DNA of 64,000 bases from Gemmobacter sp. (GCF_034676705.1 NZ_JAUCBS010000002.1:196001-260000), one strand, 5' to 3'. Counted from the stretch's first letter, positions 36,186 through 45,099 are shown. The notes: generated from the sequence alone by a model not told the origin. Numbers and translations: made by a program.

Positions 36186-38014
36186 GACTGGCCGACCTGA
36201 TCGCCCCGTTCCAGCCCGCCGACGGGCCGCCGCCGGGCAGGCTGTGGGCCTTCATGCTGTGGTGCCTGGGCGGATCGTGGCGGGCGCTGCTGATCGCATC
36301 GGTGGTGTCGGCGCTGGCAGGGGTTACAGAGATTGTCTCGGCCACCATCCTGGGCTGGCTGATCGATGCCACCGCCAGCACCGAACCGGGCACGTTCTTT
36401 GGCACGCATCTGTGGCTGATCGGGGTGTTCCTGGCGTTCTATCTGCTGGCGCGGCCGCTGGTCTTTGCGGCCTCCTCGGCGGCAAACTCGGTGGTGATCG
36501 GGCCGAACGTCATGCCGCTGGTCCTGTCGCGGCTGCACCGCTGGACGATGGGGCAGGCGGTCACGTTCTTTGACAACGATTTCGCCGGCCGCATCGCCAC
36601 CAAGCAGATGCAGGCGGCGCGTGCCCTGACCGAGGTGGTGTCGGAAACCATCAACACCGGGGTATTCGCCATAGCCTCGGTCGTGGGGTCGGTGATCTTC
36701 CTGCTGGATATCGACGCGCGCATGGCGCTGGCGCTGGCGGTGTGGCTGGTGGCCTATCTGGCGCTGATCCGGTTCTTCATGCCGCGCATCCGGGCCACAT
36801 CGGTCAGCCGGGCGGCGGCGCGGGCCAATATCACCGGCCAGGTGGTCGACACGATCACCAACATCAAGACGGTCAAGCTGTTTGCCCATGCCGACCACGA
36901 AGACCGCGCGGCGCTGCAATCCATGGGGCTGTATCGGGAAAAATCCATCGACTTCGGCGTCGTGTCGGCCTGGTTCCGGCTGGCGCTGATGACGCTGGCC
37001 GGCGTGCTGCCCGTGCTGCTGATCGGCGGCACCACCTGGCTGTGGACCCATGGCGCCGCCACCACGGGCGAGATTGCCGCCGCCGGCACCATCGCCATCC
37101 GCATCGCGCAGATGACCGGCTGGGTCAGCTTTACCCTGATGGGCATCTACGCCAATGTCGGAGAGGTCGAGGATGCGATGCGCACCCTGACCCCGCCCCA
37201 TGCCCTGACCGATGCGCCCGGTGCCACCACCCTGCCGCGCGTTAGGGGCGAAGTGCGCTACGATCACGTCGGTTTCGCCTATGGCGGCGCCTCGGGCGGG
37301 GTGCGCGACCTGGATCTGACGGTGCGGCCCGGCGAACGGCTGGGCATCGTCGGGGCATCCGGCGCGGGGAAATCCACGCTGGTGGCGCTGCTCTTGCGGC
37401 TTTACGACCCCGAAGCAGGCGCCGTGCGGATCGACGGGCAGGATCTGCGCCAGGTGACGCAGGAATCCCTGCGCCGCCAGATCGGCATGGTCACGCAGGA
37501 AACCGCGATGTTCAACCGATCGGCCCGCGACAACATCCTGTATGGCCGCCCCGACGCGACCGAGGCCGAGGTGATCGCCGCAGCCCGGGCCGCCGAGGCG
37601 CATGACTTCATCCTGACGCTGGAGGATCACAAGGGCCGGCGGGGCTATGACGCCCATCTGGGCGAGCGTGGGGTGAAGCTTTCGGGCGGGCAGCGGCAGC
37701 GCATCGCGCTGGCGCGGGCGTTCCTGAAGGACGCTCCCATCCTGGTACTGGACGAGGCGACATCCGCGCTGGATTCCGAGGTCGAGGCCCAGATCCAGGA
37801 TGCGCTGGACCGGGTGATGCAGGGCAAGACGGTGCTGGCCATTGCGCACCGGCTGTCCACCATTGCCGCGATGGACCGCATCGTCGTGCTGGATCAGGGC
37901 CGGATCGTCGAACAGGGCAACCATGCCGATCTATTGGCGGCCGGGGGGCTTTACGCGCGCTACTGGGCGCGGCAATCAGGCGGCTTCCTGGGACTGGAGG
38001 AAGCGGCGGAATGA
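36182..38014 (+). CDS. ABC exporter, fused permease-ATPase (second paralogue)
   Basis: A 610-residue half-transporter paralogous to the one at 33415. The permease half has divergent helices; NITGQVVDTITNIKTVKLFAH split across the coupling region is shared. The ATPase has Walker A GASGAGKS (about 390), VTQETAMFNRSARDNILYG, LSGGQRQR (about 500) and VLDEATSALDSEVEAQIQD in two runs. The two halves may heterodimerise. The start overlaps the four-TM gene and the end overlaps the RNA methyltransferase gene, both by ATGA. Confidence 0.88.
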   Translation: MRLADLIAPFQPADGPPPGRLWAFMLWCLGGSWRALLIASVVSALAGVTEIVSATILGWLIDATASTEPGTFFGTHLWLIGVFLAFYLLARPLVFAASSAANSVVIGPNVMPLVLSRLHRWTMGQAVTFFDNDFAGRIATKQMQAARALTEVVSETINTGVFAIASVVGSVIFLLDIDARMALALAVWLVAYLALIRFFMPRIRATSVSRAAARANITGQVVDTITNIKTVKLFAHADHEDRAALQSMGLYREKSIDFGVVSAWFRLALMTLAGVLPVLLIGGTTWLWTHGAATTGEIAAAGTIAIRIAQMTGWVSFTLMGIYANVGEVEDAMRTLTPPHALTDAPGATTLPRVRGEVRYDHVGFAYGGASGGVRDLDLTVRPGERLGIVGASGAGKSTLVALLLRLYDPEAGAVRIDGQDLRQVTQESLRRQIGMVTQETAMFNRSARDNILYGRPDATEAEVIAAARAAEAHDFILTLEDHKGRRGYDAHLGERGVKLSGGQRQRIALARAFLKDAPILVLDEATSALDSEVEAQIQDALDRVMQGKTVLAIAHRLSTIAAMDRIVVLDQGRIVEQGNHADLLAAGGLYARYWARQSGGFLGLEEAAE

Positions 38015-39231
38015 AACTGACCATCGAACGGCTGGGCCACCACGGCGACGGCATTGCCCGCGGGGCCGAGGGGCCGGTGTTCGTGCCCGGCGTCCTGCCG
38101 GGCGAAGAGGTCGAGGGCGAGGTGCTGGGCGACCGCATGGCCGCACCGCGCATCGTTACGCCGTCACCCCATCGTCGCAAGCCGCCCTGCGCCCATGCCC
38201 GCGCCTGCGGCGGCTGCGCGCTGCAACATGCCGACGATGCCTTTGTCGCCGGCTGGAAACAGGGCGTCGTGCAGCACGCGCTTGAGGCGCAGGGCCTGGC
38301 AGCACCGTTCCGGCCGGTGCTGACATCGCCACCCCAAAGCCGGCGGCGGGCCACGCTATCGGGGCGGCGGACCAAGGCGGGGGTCACGCTGGGCTTTCAC
38401 ATGCGCGGATCGGATCAGGTCATCGCGGTGCCGGGCTGCCAGTTGCTGCACCCCGATCTGATGGCCGCCTTTCCAGGGCTGGAGGCGATTACCCGCGCCG
38501 GCGCCTCGCGCAAGGGGGAGTTGTCGCTGACGGTCACGGCCACGCTGTCGGGGCCGGATGTGACGGTGACGGGGGGCAAGCCGCTGGATGCGCCGCTGCT
38601 TCAGGATCTGGCCGCGCTGGCCGAGGCACACCGCATTGCCCGCCTGACCTGGGAAGGCGAGACGGTGGCCCTGCGCGGCCAGCCGATGGTGGCCATGGGC
38701 CGCGCCCGCGTGCCGCTGCCGCCCGGCGCCTTTCTGCAGGCGACCGCCCCGGGCGAAGCCGCCCTGCTTGCCGCCGTGCGCGAGGCGGTGGGGCCGGCGC
38801 GCCGCGTGGCCGACCTGTTCGCCGGCTGCGGCACCTTTGCCCTGCCACTGGCCGAAGAGGCCGAGGTGCATGCGGTTGAAGGCGACGCAACGCTGACTGC
38901 CGCCCTGTCGGCCGGCGCCCGGGCCACGCCGGGGCTGAAGGCGATCACGGTGGAAACCCGCGACCTGTTCCGCCGCCCCCTGCTGCCCGACGAATTGCGC
39001 CTGGACGCCGCCGTGCTGGACCCGCCCCGCGCCGGGGCCGAGGCGCAGGTGGCCGAAATCGCTGGCGCCCGGGTGCCGGTGGTGGCGATGGTATCGTGCA
39101 ACCCGGTGACCTTTGCCCGCGATGCCAGGGCGCTGGTGGGTGCGGGCTACCGGCTGGACTGGGTGCAGGTGGTGGACCAGTTCCGCTGGTCCACCCATGT
39201 GGAACTGGTGGCCAGATTCGTGCTGGCCTGA
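38011..39231 (+). CDS. Class I SAM-dependent RNA m5U-type methyltransferase (RlmD/TrmFO-unrelated, RumA-like)
   Basis: A 406-residue RumA-family enzyme. A short TRAM-like beta domain (1-50) is followed by four Fe-S cysteines C60, C66, C69 and C143 (C-x5-C-x2-C, then PGCQLLHP), and a SAM domain with DLFAGCGTFALPL (268-280), DPPRAG (337-342) and the catalytic C363 in MVSCNPVTFARD. It is expected to methylate C5 of a uridine in 23S rRNA or tRNA. It is somewhat shorter than E. coli RlmD. Overlap with the ABC exporter gene is by ATGA, but the functional connection is unclear. Confidence 0.88.
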   Translation: MKLTIERLGHHGDGIARGAEGPVFVPGVLPGEEVEGEVLGDRMAAPRIVTPSPHRRKPPCAHARACGGCALQHADDAFVAGWKQGVVQHALEAQGLAAPFRPVLTSPPQSRRRATLSGRRTKAGVTLGFHMRGSDQVIAVPGCQLLHPDLMAAFPGLEAITRAGASRKGELSLTVTATLSGPDVTVTGGKPLDAPLLQDLAALAEAHRIARLTWEGETVALRGQPMVAMGRARVPLPPGAFLQATAPGEAALLAAVREAVGPARRVADLFAGCGTFALPLAEEAEVHAVEGDATLTAALSAGARATPGLKAITVETRDLFRRPLLPDELRLDAAVLDPPRAGAEAQVAEIAGARVPVVAMVSCNPVTFARDARALVGAGYRLDWVQVVDQFRWSTHVELVARFVLA

Positions 39232-39407
39232 TGCCCGATTGCGCAATGACCGGCGCGGCAGCCCGATACACGGCGTTGTGATATGGCCCCCGCGCCCATG
39301 CTGCGCTAGGGAAGGCAGGACTGTGGTGGCCCCCGGCGGGCGCCACAGGCTTGGTGTGGAACGATGACAGGGCAGCCACCATCAGAGCGGCGCCCGAGGG
39401 GCAGAGC

Positions 39408-39917
39408 ATGCAGCGGTGGAACCGGCGGCTGGTGATGTTGAGCGCGATTGCAGCAGGGCTGGCGGCCTGTGCGCCGTCGAAATTCCGGCGCTATAACGGG
39501 CCGGAGGTGACCCGGCTGGAAATCCACAAGGGCGCCCGCAAGATGTATCTGCTGCACCACGACAAGGTGCTGAAGCAATATGACGTGGGCCTGGGCGCCA
39601 ATCCCGTCGGCCACAAGCAGTTCGAGGGCGACAGCAAGACCCCCGAAGGCATGTATTACGTCGACCGGCGCAACCCGAATTCCAGCTTTCACCTGTCGGT
39701 CGGCCTGTCCTACCCGAACCCGGCCGACCGCGACTTTGCCCGGGCGCAGGGCAAGTCGCCGGGTGGCGACATCTTCATCCATGGCCAGGACGGCAAGCAC
39801 ACCCTGCGCGGGCGCGGGCGCGACTGGACCGATGGCTGCGTCGCGGTGACCGACCGCGAGATCGAAGATGTCTATGCGATGGTGAAGCTCGGCACGCCGG
39901 TGGCGATCTATCCGTGA
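39408..39917 (+). CDS. L,D-transpeptidase (YkuD) lipoprotein
   Basis: A 169-residue murein-modifying enzyme. The signal peptide ends in a lipobox LAAC with C21. The YkuD catalytic site shows H125 in DIFIHGQ and nucleophile C144 in WTDGCVAVTDREIEDVY. Such enzymes form 3-3 crosslinks or attach proteins to meso-DAP. The TxGC site reads TDGC rather than the usual S/T-x-GCIR, a common variant. Start chosen at ATG 39408 (charged n-region RWNRR, then a hydrophobic core); an upstream in-frame start at 39351 is poorer. It is monocistronic and ends in a GC hairpin. Confidence 0.9.
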   Translation: MQRWNRRLVMLSAIAAGLAACAPSKFRRYNGPEVTRLEIHKGARKMYLLHHDKVLKQYDVGLGANPVGHKQFEGDSKTPEGMYYVDRRNPNSSFHLSVGLSYPNPADRDFARAQGKSPGGDIFIHGQDGKHTLRGRGRDWTDGCVAVTDREIEDVYAMVKLGTPVAIYP

Positions 39918-39922
39918 CGAAA

Positions 39923-39945
39923 GGGGGGCCTTCTGCCCCCCTCTT
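39923..39945 (+). terminator. L,D-transpeptidase gene terminator
   Basis: GGGGGGC (39923-39929), loop CTTCT, GCCCCCC (39935-39941), then TCTT. A second small hairpin TTGGCC-TGAC-GGCCAA (39944-39959) follows. It also faces the end of the converging CoA-ligase-like gene. Confidence 0.7.
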
Positions 39946-39963
39946 GGCCTGACGGCCAATTCA

Positions 39964-39995
39964 CCCCCCGAGGGTATTTCGAAAAAGGCAAAGGG
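39964..39995 (+). repeat. Intergenic TATTT motif, copy B
   Basis: CCCCCCGAGGGTATTTCG followed by AAAAAGGCAAAGGG. It lies 46 bases after the L,D-transpeptidase stop, on the same strand. Confidence 0.6.
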
Positions 39996-40034
39996 ACCGG
40001 CCGGTCAGGGATGGCCCCGACCGGCGGCGCGGAA

Positions 40035-41231
40035 TCAGCCGTAGCTGCGCCGGTCCTCGATCACCTTGCCATCGTTGGGCAGGCTGCCGGGGGGGACGAG
40101 TTCGACCTTGCCCTTCATCTTCAGCACGTCCAGCACCGACCCCTCATACAGCGCAGGGTTCGAGGCGCGGGTTTCCACCTGCACTGTCATCACGTCCATC
40201 TCGCCATCGCGGTCGGCGATGACGCGGGCGCGGGTCACCTCGGCGTGGCGGGCGACGAAATCGGCGACCTGTTCGGGGCGCACGAACATGCCCTTGATCT
40301 TGGTCGTCTGGTCGGCCCGGCCCATCCAGCCGCGGATGCGCATGTTGGTGCGCCCGCAGGGCGACTGCCCCGGCATCATCGCCGACAGATCGCCGGTGGC
40401 AAAGCGGATCAGCGGGTAGTCGGGGTTCAGCGTGGTGACGACGATTTCCCCCACCTCGCCCACCGGGACGGGGTCGCCGGTGCCGGGGCGAACAATTTCG
40501 ACGATGACGCCTTCGTCCAGGATCATCCCCTCCATCGCGTCGGATTCATAGGCGATGTTGCCCAGATCGGCGGTGGCATAGCATTGCCGGCACTTGATGC
40601 CGCGATCCGCATATTCCTGCCGCAGCGAGGGGAACAGTGCCCCGCCGCCCACCACCGCCTTGGAGATCTGCAACGCGACGCCCATTTCGGCCGCCTTGTC
40701 GAGGATGACCTTGAGGTAATCCGGCGTGCCGGCATAGGCGGTGGATCCGATGTCGGCCGCCGCGCGGACCTGAAGTTCGGTCTGGCCGGTACCGGCAGGC
40801 ACCACGGCGGCGCCGACGGCGCGGGCGCCGTTGTCGAACATCATGCCCGCCGGGACAAGGTGGTAGGAAAAGCAGTTCTGCACGATGTCGCCCTTGCCAA
40901 TCCCGGTGGCATAGAGGAACCGGCCGACGCGCCACCAGTCATAACCCAGGCCACCGGGTTCGTAGATCGGGCCCGGCGACTGGAAGATCTGCGCGACGTT
41001 CGACACGGCGACGCCGCCAAAAGGCGGTTTCGCCTGCTGGCCGGCCACCAGCGCGGATTTGCGCATCACCGGCAGGCTGGCCAGATCGGCCAGCGAGGCC
41101 AGCGTTGCCCCATGCAGCCCCGCGCCGGCCGTGCCTTTGGCAGCGCGCGCCAGCTGGGCGCGCAGCAAGACCAGCTGATCAGCCTCGCGTTCGTCCTGGC
41201 TGCGGGTTTCGAGCGCATCGTAATACGGCAT
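40035..41231 (-). CDS. PaaK-like adenylate-forming CoA ligase, atypical P-loop
   Basis: A 398-residue protein of the phenylacetate-CoA ligase family. It keeps the later motifs: CRQCYATADLGNIAYES (acyl/ATP site), LIRFATGDLSAMM (RxxTGD), RIRGWMGRADQTTKIKG and LPNDGKVIEDRR (C-terminal lysine). In place of the glycine/threonine-rich ATP loop SSGTTGKP, the corresponding position reads IFQSPGPIYEPGG. So it may use ATP differently or not at all. It ends a minus-strand HAAT transporter cluster, 13 bases after the livF gene. An aromatic or other carboxylate handled with that importer is the probable substrate; its activity is unproven. Confidence 0.78.
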   Translation of the reverse strand: MPYYDALETRSQDEREADQLVLLRAQLARAAKGTAGAGLHGATLASLADLASLPVMRKSALVAGQQAKPPFGGVAVSNVAQIFQSPGPIYEPGGLGYDWWRVGRFLYATGIGKGDIVQNCFSYHLVPAGMMFDNGARAVGAAVVPAGTGQTELQVRAAADIGSTAYAGTPDYLKVILDKAAEMGVALQISKAVVGGGALFPSLRQEYADRGIKCRQCYATADLGNIAYESDAMEGMILDEGVIVEIVRPGTGDPVPVGEVGEIVVTTLNPDYPLIRFATGDLSAMMPGQSPCGRTNMRIRGWMGRADQTTKIKGMFVRPEQVADFVARHAEVTRARVIADRDGEMDVMTVQVETRASNPALYEGSVLDVLKMKGKVELVPPGSLPNDGKVIEDRRSYG

Positions 41232-41244
41232 GACCCGTTCCTCC

Positions 41245-42066
41245 TCAGGCCAACCAGCGTTTGCGGCGGCGATAGCTGCGCACGTCGCGGAAGCTTTTGC
41301 GACCCTTGTCCGACATGCCCAGGTAGAATTCCTTGACGTCCGGGTTCTCGCGCAGATCCTTGGCGGTGCCTTCCATCACGACGCGGCCGCTTTCCAGGAT
41401 GTAGCCCATATGGGCATAGCGCAGCGCGACGTTGGTGTTCTGTTCGGCCAGCAGGAAGGTGACGCCCTCTTTCTCGTTCACCTCGCGGACGATCTCGAAG
41501 ATCTGTTCCACCAGCTGCGGTGCCAGGCCCATGCTGGGTTCGTCCAGCAGCACGGTTTCCGGCCGGCTCATCAGGGCGCGGCCGATGGCGCACATCTGCT
41601 GTTCCCCGCCCGAAGTGTAGCCCGCCTGCGACTTGCGACGCTCGCGCAGGCGCGGAAAGTAATTGTAGACCATTTCCAGATCGCGCGCGGTGTCGGCGCG
41701 GCTGGCGCGGGTATAGGCGCCGGTCAGCAGGTTTTCCTCGACCGTCAGGTGTTCAAAGCAGTGCCGCCCCTCCATCACCTGGATGACGCCCATGCGCACC
41801 AGATCGGCGGGGTTGCCTTCGGCCACGTTCTGGCCGCGATACAGGATCGAGCCCTTGGTCACGTCGCCGCGCTCGGACTTCAGCAGGCCCGAAATCGCCT
41901 TCAGCGTGGTGGACTTGCCGGCGCCGTTGCCGCCCAGCAAGGCGGTGATCGCGCCCTTGGGCACCGAAAGGCTGACCCCTTTCAGCACCAGGATGACGTG
42001 ATTGTAGATCACCTCGATGTTGTTGACCTCCAGCAAGGTCTCGCGGGTGGGTGCGGCGTCCAGCAT
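41245..42066 (-). CDS. livF: HAAT-family ABC importer ATPase, LivF type
   Basis: A 273-residue ATPase. Walker A is GGNGAGKS (45-52), the signature is TSGGEQQMCAIGRAL and Walker B LLDEPSMGLAPQ, which is the LivF-specific run. It pairs with LivG to drive LivH/LivM. The N-terminal 11 residues extend beyond typical LivF. Overlap of function with the LivF of amino acid systems means the name denotes the family only. It lies 57 bases after the binding-protein gene. Confidence 0.9.
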   Translation of the reverse strand: MLDAAPTRETLLEVNNIEVIYNHVILVLKGVSLSVPKGAITALLGGNGAGKSTTLKAISGLLKSERGDVTKGSILYRGQNVAEGNPADLVRMGVIQVMEGRHCFEHLTVEENLLTGAYTRASRADTARDLEMVYNYFPRLRERRKSQAGYTSGGEQQMCAIGRALMSRPETVLLDEPSMGLAPQLVEQIFEIVREVNEKEGVTFLLAEQNTNVALRYAHMGYILESGRVVMEGTAKDLRENPDVKEFYLGMSDKGRKSFRDVRSYRRRKRWLA

Positions 42067-42123
42067 GGCGGGGCTTTCCTTGGGGTGGTCCCCGGCCCGC
42101 GGGATGCGGGCCGGGAAAAGCGG

Positions 42124-43413
42124 TTAGTTGCAGCGCTCGGCGATCTTGTTCTCGGTCGCATAGGCGCCCGAATCCGCCTGGACGAGCGGGTCCAGCACAT
42201 CGTTGTCGGGCTCGATGAAGCCGGTGATCAGGTTCCACTTCTTGGCCGAGGCATCCCACTGCTGGATCATGGCCGAGCCGGGGCCGCCGTGATCGGCGCA
42301 GGTCGCCTTGAACGGGGTGCCGAAATGCGGCAGGCCCAGTTCGGTCAGGCGCGCCTCGGTCAGCTCCAGCGTTTCCATCCCGTCGCGCAGCTGCGCGGGG
42401 GTGATCTTCGACGTGCCGGCCTTGGCCTGGGAATTGCGGATGGCTTCGGCGATGACCATGGCGGCATACATGCCGCGCGAATAGACCGCGCTGCCGATCT
42501 GGTCGCCGGCGCCGGCCTTCTTGCCCGCGTCATAGACGTATTTCTTCAGGTCGGCGTAGACCGGATAGTCCATGCCCACCCCGTGGAAGGTCAGCGCCTT
42601 GTAGCCGTTCGCGCCGTCGCCCGCCGGGTTCACGTCGTTCTCCGAGCCCGACCACCAGATGCCGATGAACTTGTCCATCGGGAACCGGATGTTCGCGGCT
42701 TCCTGGATGGCGACGGCGTTCATCACGCCCCAGCCCCACATCAGCACATAATCCGGCTTGTCGCGGCGGATTTGCAGCCACTGCGATTTCTGCTCCTGGC
42801 CGGGGCTGTCGACGGGCAGCAGGCTCAGGGTAAAGCCGTGCTTTTTCGACAGTTCTTCCAGCGTGCGGATCGGTTCCTTGCCATAGGCCGAGTTGTGGTA
42901 GACCAGCGAGATCTTCTTGCCCTTCAGGTCGTTGCCGTTTTCCTGCAACAGGTACTTGATGGCCACCGAAGCGCCGTCCCAGTAGTTGGCCGGAAAGTTG
43001 AAAACCCATTCGAACACCTTGCCGTTGGCGGCCGAGGTGCGGCCGTAGCCGGGGGTATACATCGGGATCTTGTCGGCGGTGACCTTGGGGATCAGCTGAT
43101 AGGTGATGCCGGTGGACAGCGGGTTGTAGATCAGCGCGCCCGACCCCTTGGTCGATTCATAGCATTCCACACCCTTTTCGGTGTTGTAGGCCGTTTCGCA
43201 TTCCGGCACCTGCACCTTTTCCCCGCCGATGCCGCCATCGCGTTCGTTCAGCAGGGTGAAATAGTCGCTGAACCCGTCGGCATAGGGAATGCCGCCCGCC
43301 GCGAACGGCCCGGTGCGGTAGCTGAGGTTCGGCACCACCAGATCGGCCCGCGCCATCCCGGCTGCCGAGGCGGCAATCGCTGCCGCTGCCAGCATCGTAA
43401 AGGTCTTCTTCAT
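42124..43413 (-). CDS. HAAT-family periplasmic binding protein
   Basis: A 429-residue exported protein. The signal peptide MKKTFTMLAAAAIAASAAGM runs to an ARA-D cleavage site near residue 24. The mature part is a type I receptor, with TGPFAAGGIPYADGFSDYF and GKKISLVYHNSAYGKEPI. It is longer than LivJ (about 370) and fits the subgroup found beside aromatic- or acyl-CoA ligase genes. Start at ATG 43413; the in-frame extension was rejected because it lacks a signal peptide. The ligand is unknown, likely a carboxylic acid. Confidence 0.9.
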   Translation of the reverse strand: MKKTFTMLAAAAIAASAAGMARADLVVPNLSYRTGPFAAGGIPYADGFSDYFTLLNERDGGIGGEKVQVPECETAYNTEKGVECYESTKGSGALIYNPLSTGITYQLIPKVTADKIPMYTPGYGRTSAANGKVFEWVFNFPANYWDGASVAIKYLLQENGNDLKGKKISLVYHNSAYGKEPIRTLEELSKKHGFTLSLLPVDSPGQEQKSQWLQIRRDKPDYVLMWGWGVMNAVAIQEAANIRFPMDKFIGIWWSGSENDVNPAGDGANGYKALTFHGVGMDYPVYADLKKYVYDAGKKAGAGDQIGSAVYSRGMYAAMVIAEAIRNSQAKAGTSKITPAQLRDGMETLELTEARLTELGLPHFGTPFKATCADHGGPGSAMIQQWDASAKKWNLITGFIEPDNDVLDPLVQADSGAYATENKIAERCN

Positions 43414-43471
43414 TCTGCATCCTCCCAGTTGCGATCTTGCCGGTTTGCCCGGCATCCCGTCGGCCCGCCCC

Positions 43472-44548
43472 TTAGTGGGGGAAGGGCCAGAGTCTCAGTT
43501 TTTCCTTGGCGACGCGCCACAGTTGCGCCAGGCCATGCGGTTCCAGGATCAGGAACGTCACGATCATCGCGCCGATGATCATCAGCTCGATATGCGCGGC
43601 CAGATCGGTGGGCCACCCCAGCACGCCCACCAGCAGGTTCTTCAGCAGCACCGGCAACAGCACCAGGAAGGCGGCGCCGGCAAAGGCGCCAAAGATGCTG
43701 CCCAGGCCGCCGATGATCACCATGAACAGCACAAGGAAGCTCTTGTTGATGCCAAAGGCCTCGCCCACCTCGGCCGCGCCCAGATAGACGGCAAAGAACA
43801 GCGCCCCGGCCACCCCGATGAAGAACGACGACACCGCGAATGCCGACAGCTTGGTGCGCAGCGGGTTCACCCCGATGATCTCGGCCGCGATGTCCATGTC
43901 GCGGATCGCCATCCACTGCCGCCCGATGGACCCGCGCGTCAGGTTGCGCGCCACCCAGGCCAGGATGAACAGGATCACCAGGCAGAACAGATACTTGGCC
44001 CAAGCCGGCGTATTGGCGCCCGTCACCGCGATGCCAAAGATGGTGCGTTCCGGCGCGTTGATCTGCCCCGAGGCGGAGTAGTTGTAGAACCACGGCACCT
44101 TGTTGAACAGCCACACCAGAAAGAACTGCGCCGCCAGCGTCGCCACCGCCAGATAGAACCCCTTGATCCGCAGGCTGGGCAGGCCGAACAGCACCCCCAC
44201 CAGCGCCGTGATGCCACCGGCCAGCAGGACGTGGAAAAAGATGTTCACCTCGGGGAAGGCCGTCATCAGCTTGTAGCAGGCATAGGCACCCACGGCCATG
44301 AACCCGCCGGTGCCCAGGGACACCTGCCCGCAATAGCCGGTCAGGATGTTCAGCCCCAGCGCCGCGATGGCATAGATCAGGAACGGCACAAAGACCGCAT
44401 TGGCCCAGTAATCGTTGATCAGGAACGGCACCACGCCAAAGGCCACCGCCATCAGCGCATAATACCCCGTCCGGTCGAACCGGATCGGAAAGGTCTGGCT
44501 GTCGTCGCGGTAGGTGGTCTTGAAATCCCCCGCTTCCCGGTAAAGCAT
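43472..44548 (-). CDS. livM: HAAT-family permease, LivM type
   Basis: A 358-residue inner-membrane permease with about nine hydrophobic helices. LNILTGYCGQVSLGTGGFMAVGA is the typical LivM beginning and RDMDIAAEIIGVNPLRTKLSAF (read in two runs) is the conserved cytoplasmic loop contacting the ATPases. A 30-residue N-terminal extension precedes TM1. It follows the small two-TM gene by 95 bases and precedes the binding-protein gene by 58 bases. Confidence 0.9.
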   Translation of the reverse strand: MLYREAGDFKTTYRDDSQTFPIRFDRTGYYALMAVAFGVVPFLINDYWANAVFVPFLIYAIAALGLNILTGYCGQVSLGTGGFMAVGAYACYKLMTAFPEVNIFFHVLLAGGITALVGVLFGLPSLRIKGFYLAVATLAAQFFLVWLFNKVPWFYNYSASGQINAPERTIFGIAVTGANTPAWAKYLFCLVILFILAWVARNLTRGSIGRQWMAIRDMDIAAEIIGVNPLRTKLSAFAVSSFFIGVAGALFFAVYLGAAEVGEAFGINKSFLVLFMVIIGGLGSIFGAFAGAAFLVLLPVLLKNLLVGVLGWPTDLAAHIELMIIGAMIVTFLILEPHGLAQLWRVAKEKLRLWPFPH

Positions 44549-44643
44549 CGCTCAGACCCTCCCGATGGTCACGCAAAAGGGCGCGGATCCCGGCATGGGA
44601 TCGCGCGCCCTGAAAGTTGGATTGCCCTTTGCCGCGCGGGCCG

Positions 44644-44874
44644 TCAGGCCTGCACGGTTTCCTGCTGCCGCACCCGCTCGCCCCGCGGCAGATGCTGCGT
44701 CAGCGCGACCAGCCGCAGCCGCGACCAGATGCCGGCGCCCAGGCCCAGAAAGGCCAGCACCAGCACCGCGCCGAACAGCGGATGCCCGTCCACATAGGCC
44801 AGCACCGCCAGCCCGCCGAACACCCAGAAGGCCGCAAAGCCCAGCGTGCAGGCGATTGCCCAGAACTTCCTCAT
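44644..44874 (-). CDS. Small two-TM protein in the transporter cluster
   Basis: A 76-residue protein with two hydrophobic helices (about 5-25 and 34-52) and a charged tail RLRLVALTQHLPRGERVRQQ. I do not recognise the family. A strong ribosome binding site GGGAGGG precedes ATG 44874, and it is the first gene behind the promoter at 44924-44953. Small hydrophobic proteins sometimes modulate importers, but that is inference. Confidence 0.65.
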   Translation of the reverse strand: MRKFWAIACTLGFAAFWVFGGLAVLAYVDGHPLFGAVLVLAFLGLGAGIWSRLRLVALTQHLPRGERVRQQETVQA

Positions 44875-44923
44875 GCCCCGTTTCCCTCCCGCGGCAGGCG
44901 CCCCGTGCGCCATATTGCCGCGG

Positions 44924-44953
44924 AGTAGAAACGCCGCACCCGGAAGCTGTCAA
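44924..44953 (-). promoter_or_regulatory. Internal promoter of the HAAT cluster
   Basis: On the minus strand TTGACA (44953-44948, full consensus), 18 bases, TCTACT (44929-44924). The predicted start is some 45 bases before the small two-TM gene. It makes that gene, livM, the binding protein, livF and the CoA-ligase-like gene a separate transcription unit. Confidence 0.65.
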
Positions 44954-44955
44954 CA

Positions 44956-44970
44956 TGAATTCGGAATTCA
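44956..44970. promoter_or_regulatory. 15-bp palindromic operator candidate
   Basis: TGAATTC-G-GAATTCA is a perfect 7-1-7 palindrome. It begins 2 bases upstream of the -35 box of the internal promoter, which is the typical position for an activator. A further TATGATTCC lies just beyond. The binding protein is unknown. Confidence 0.55.
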
Positions 44971-45099
44971 GCATATGATTCCAGCCGCCAGAGGCACCCC
45001 GGCCCTGTGTTTCGCCTTGCAGAAAGATCCTCCGGGAGGTGCGGGGGATGGAAAACCCCCCGTTGCCGCCGGTTGGGGTGAAAGCCGCGCGCATCATGG

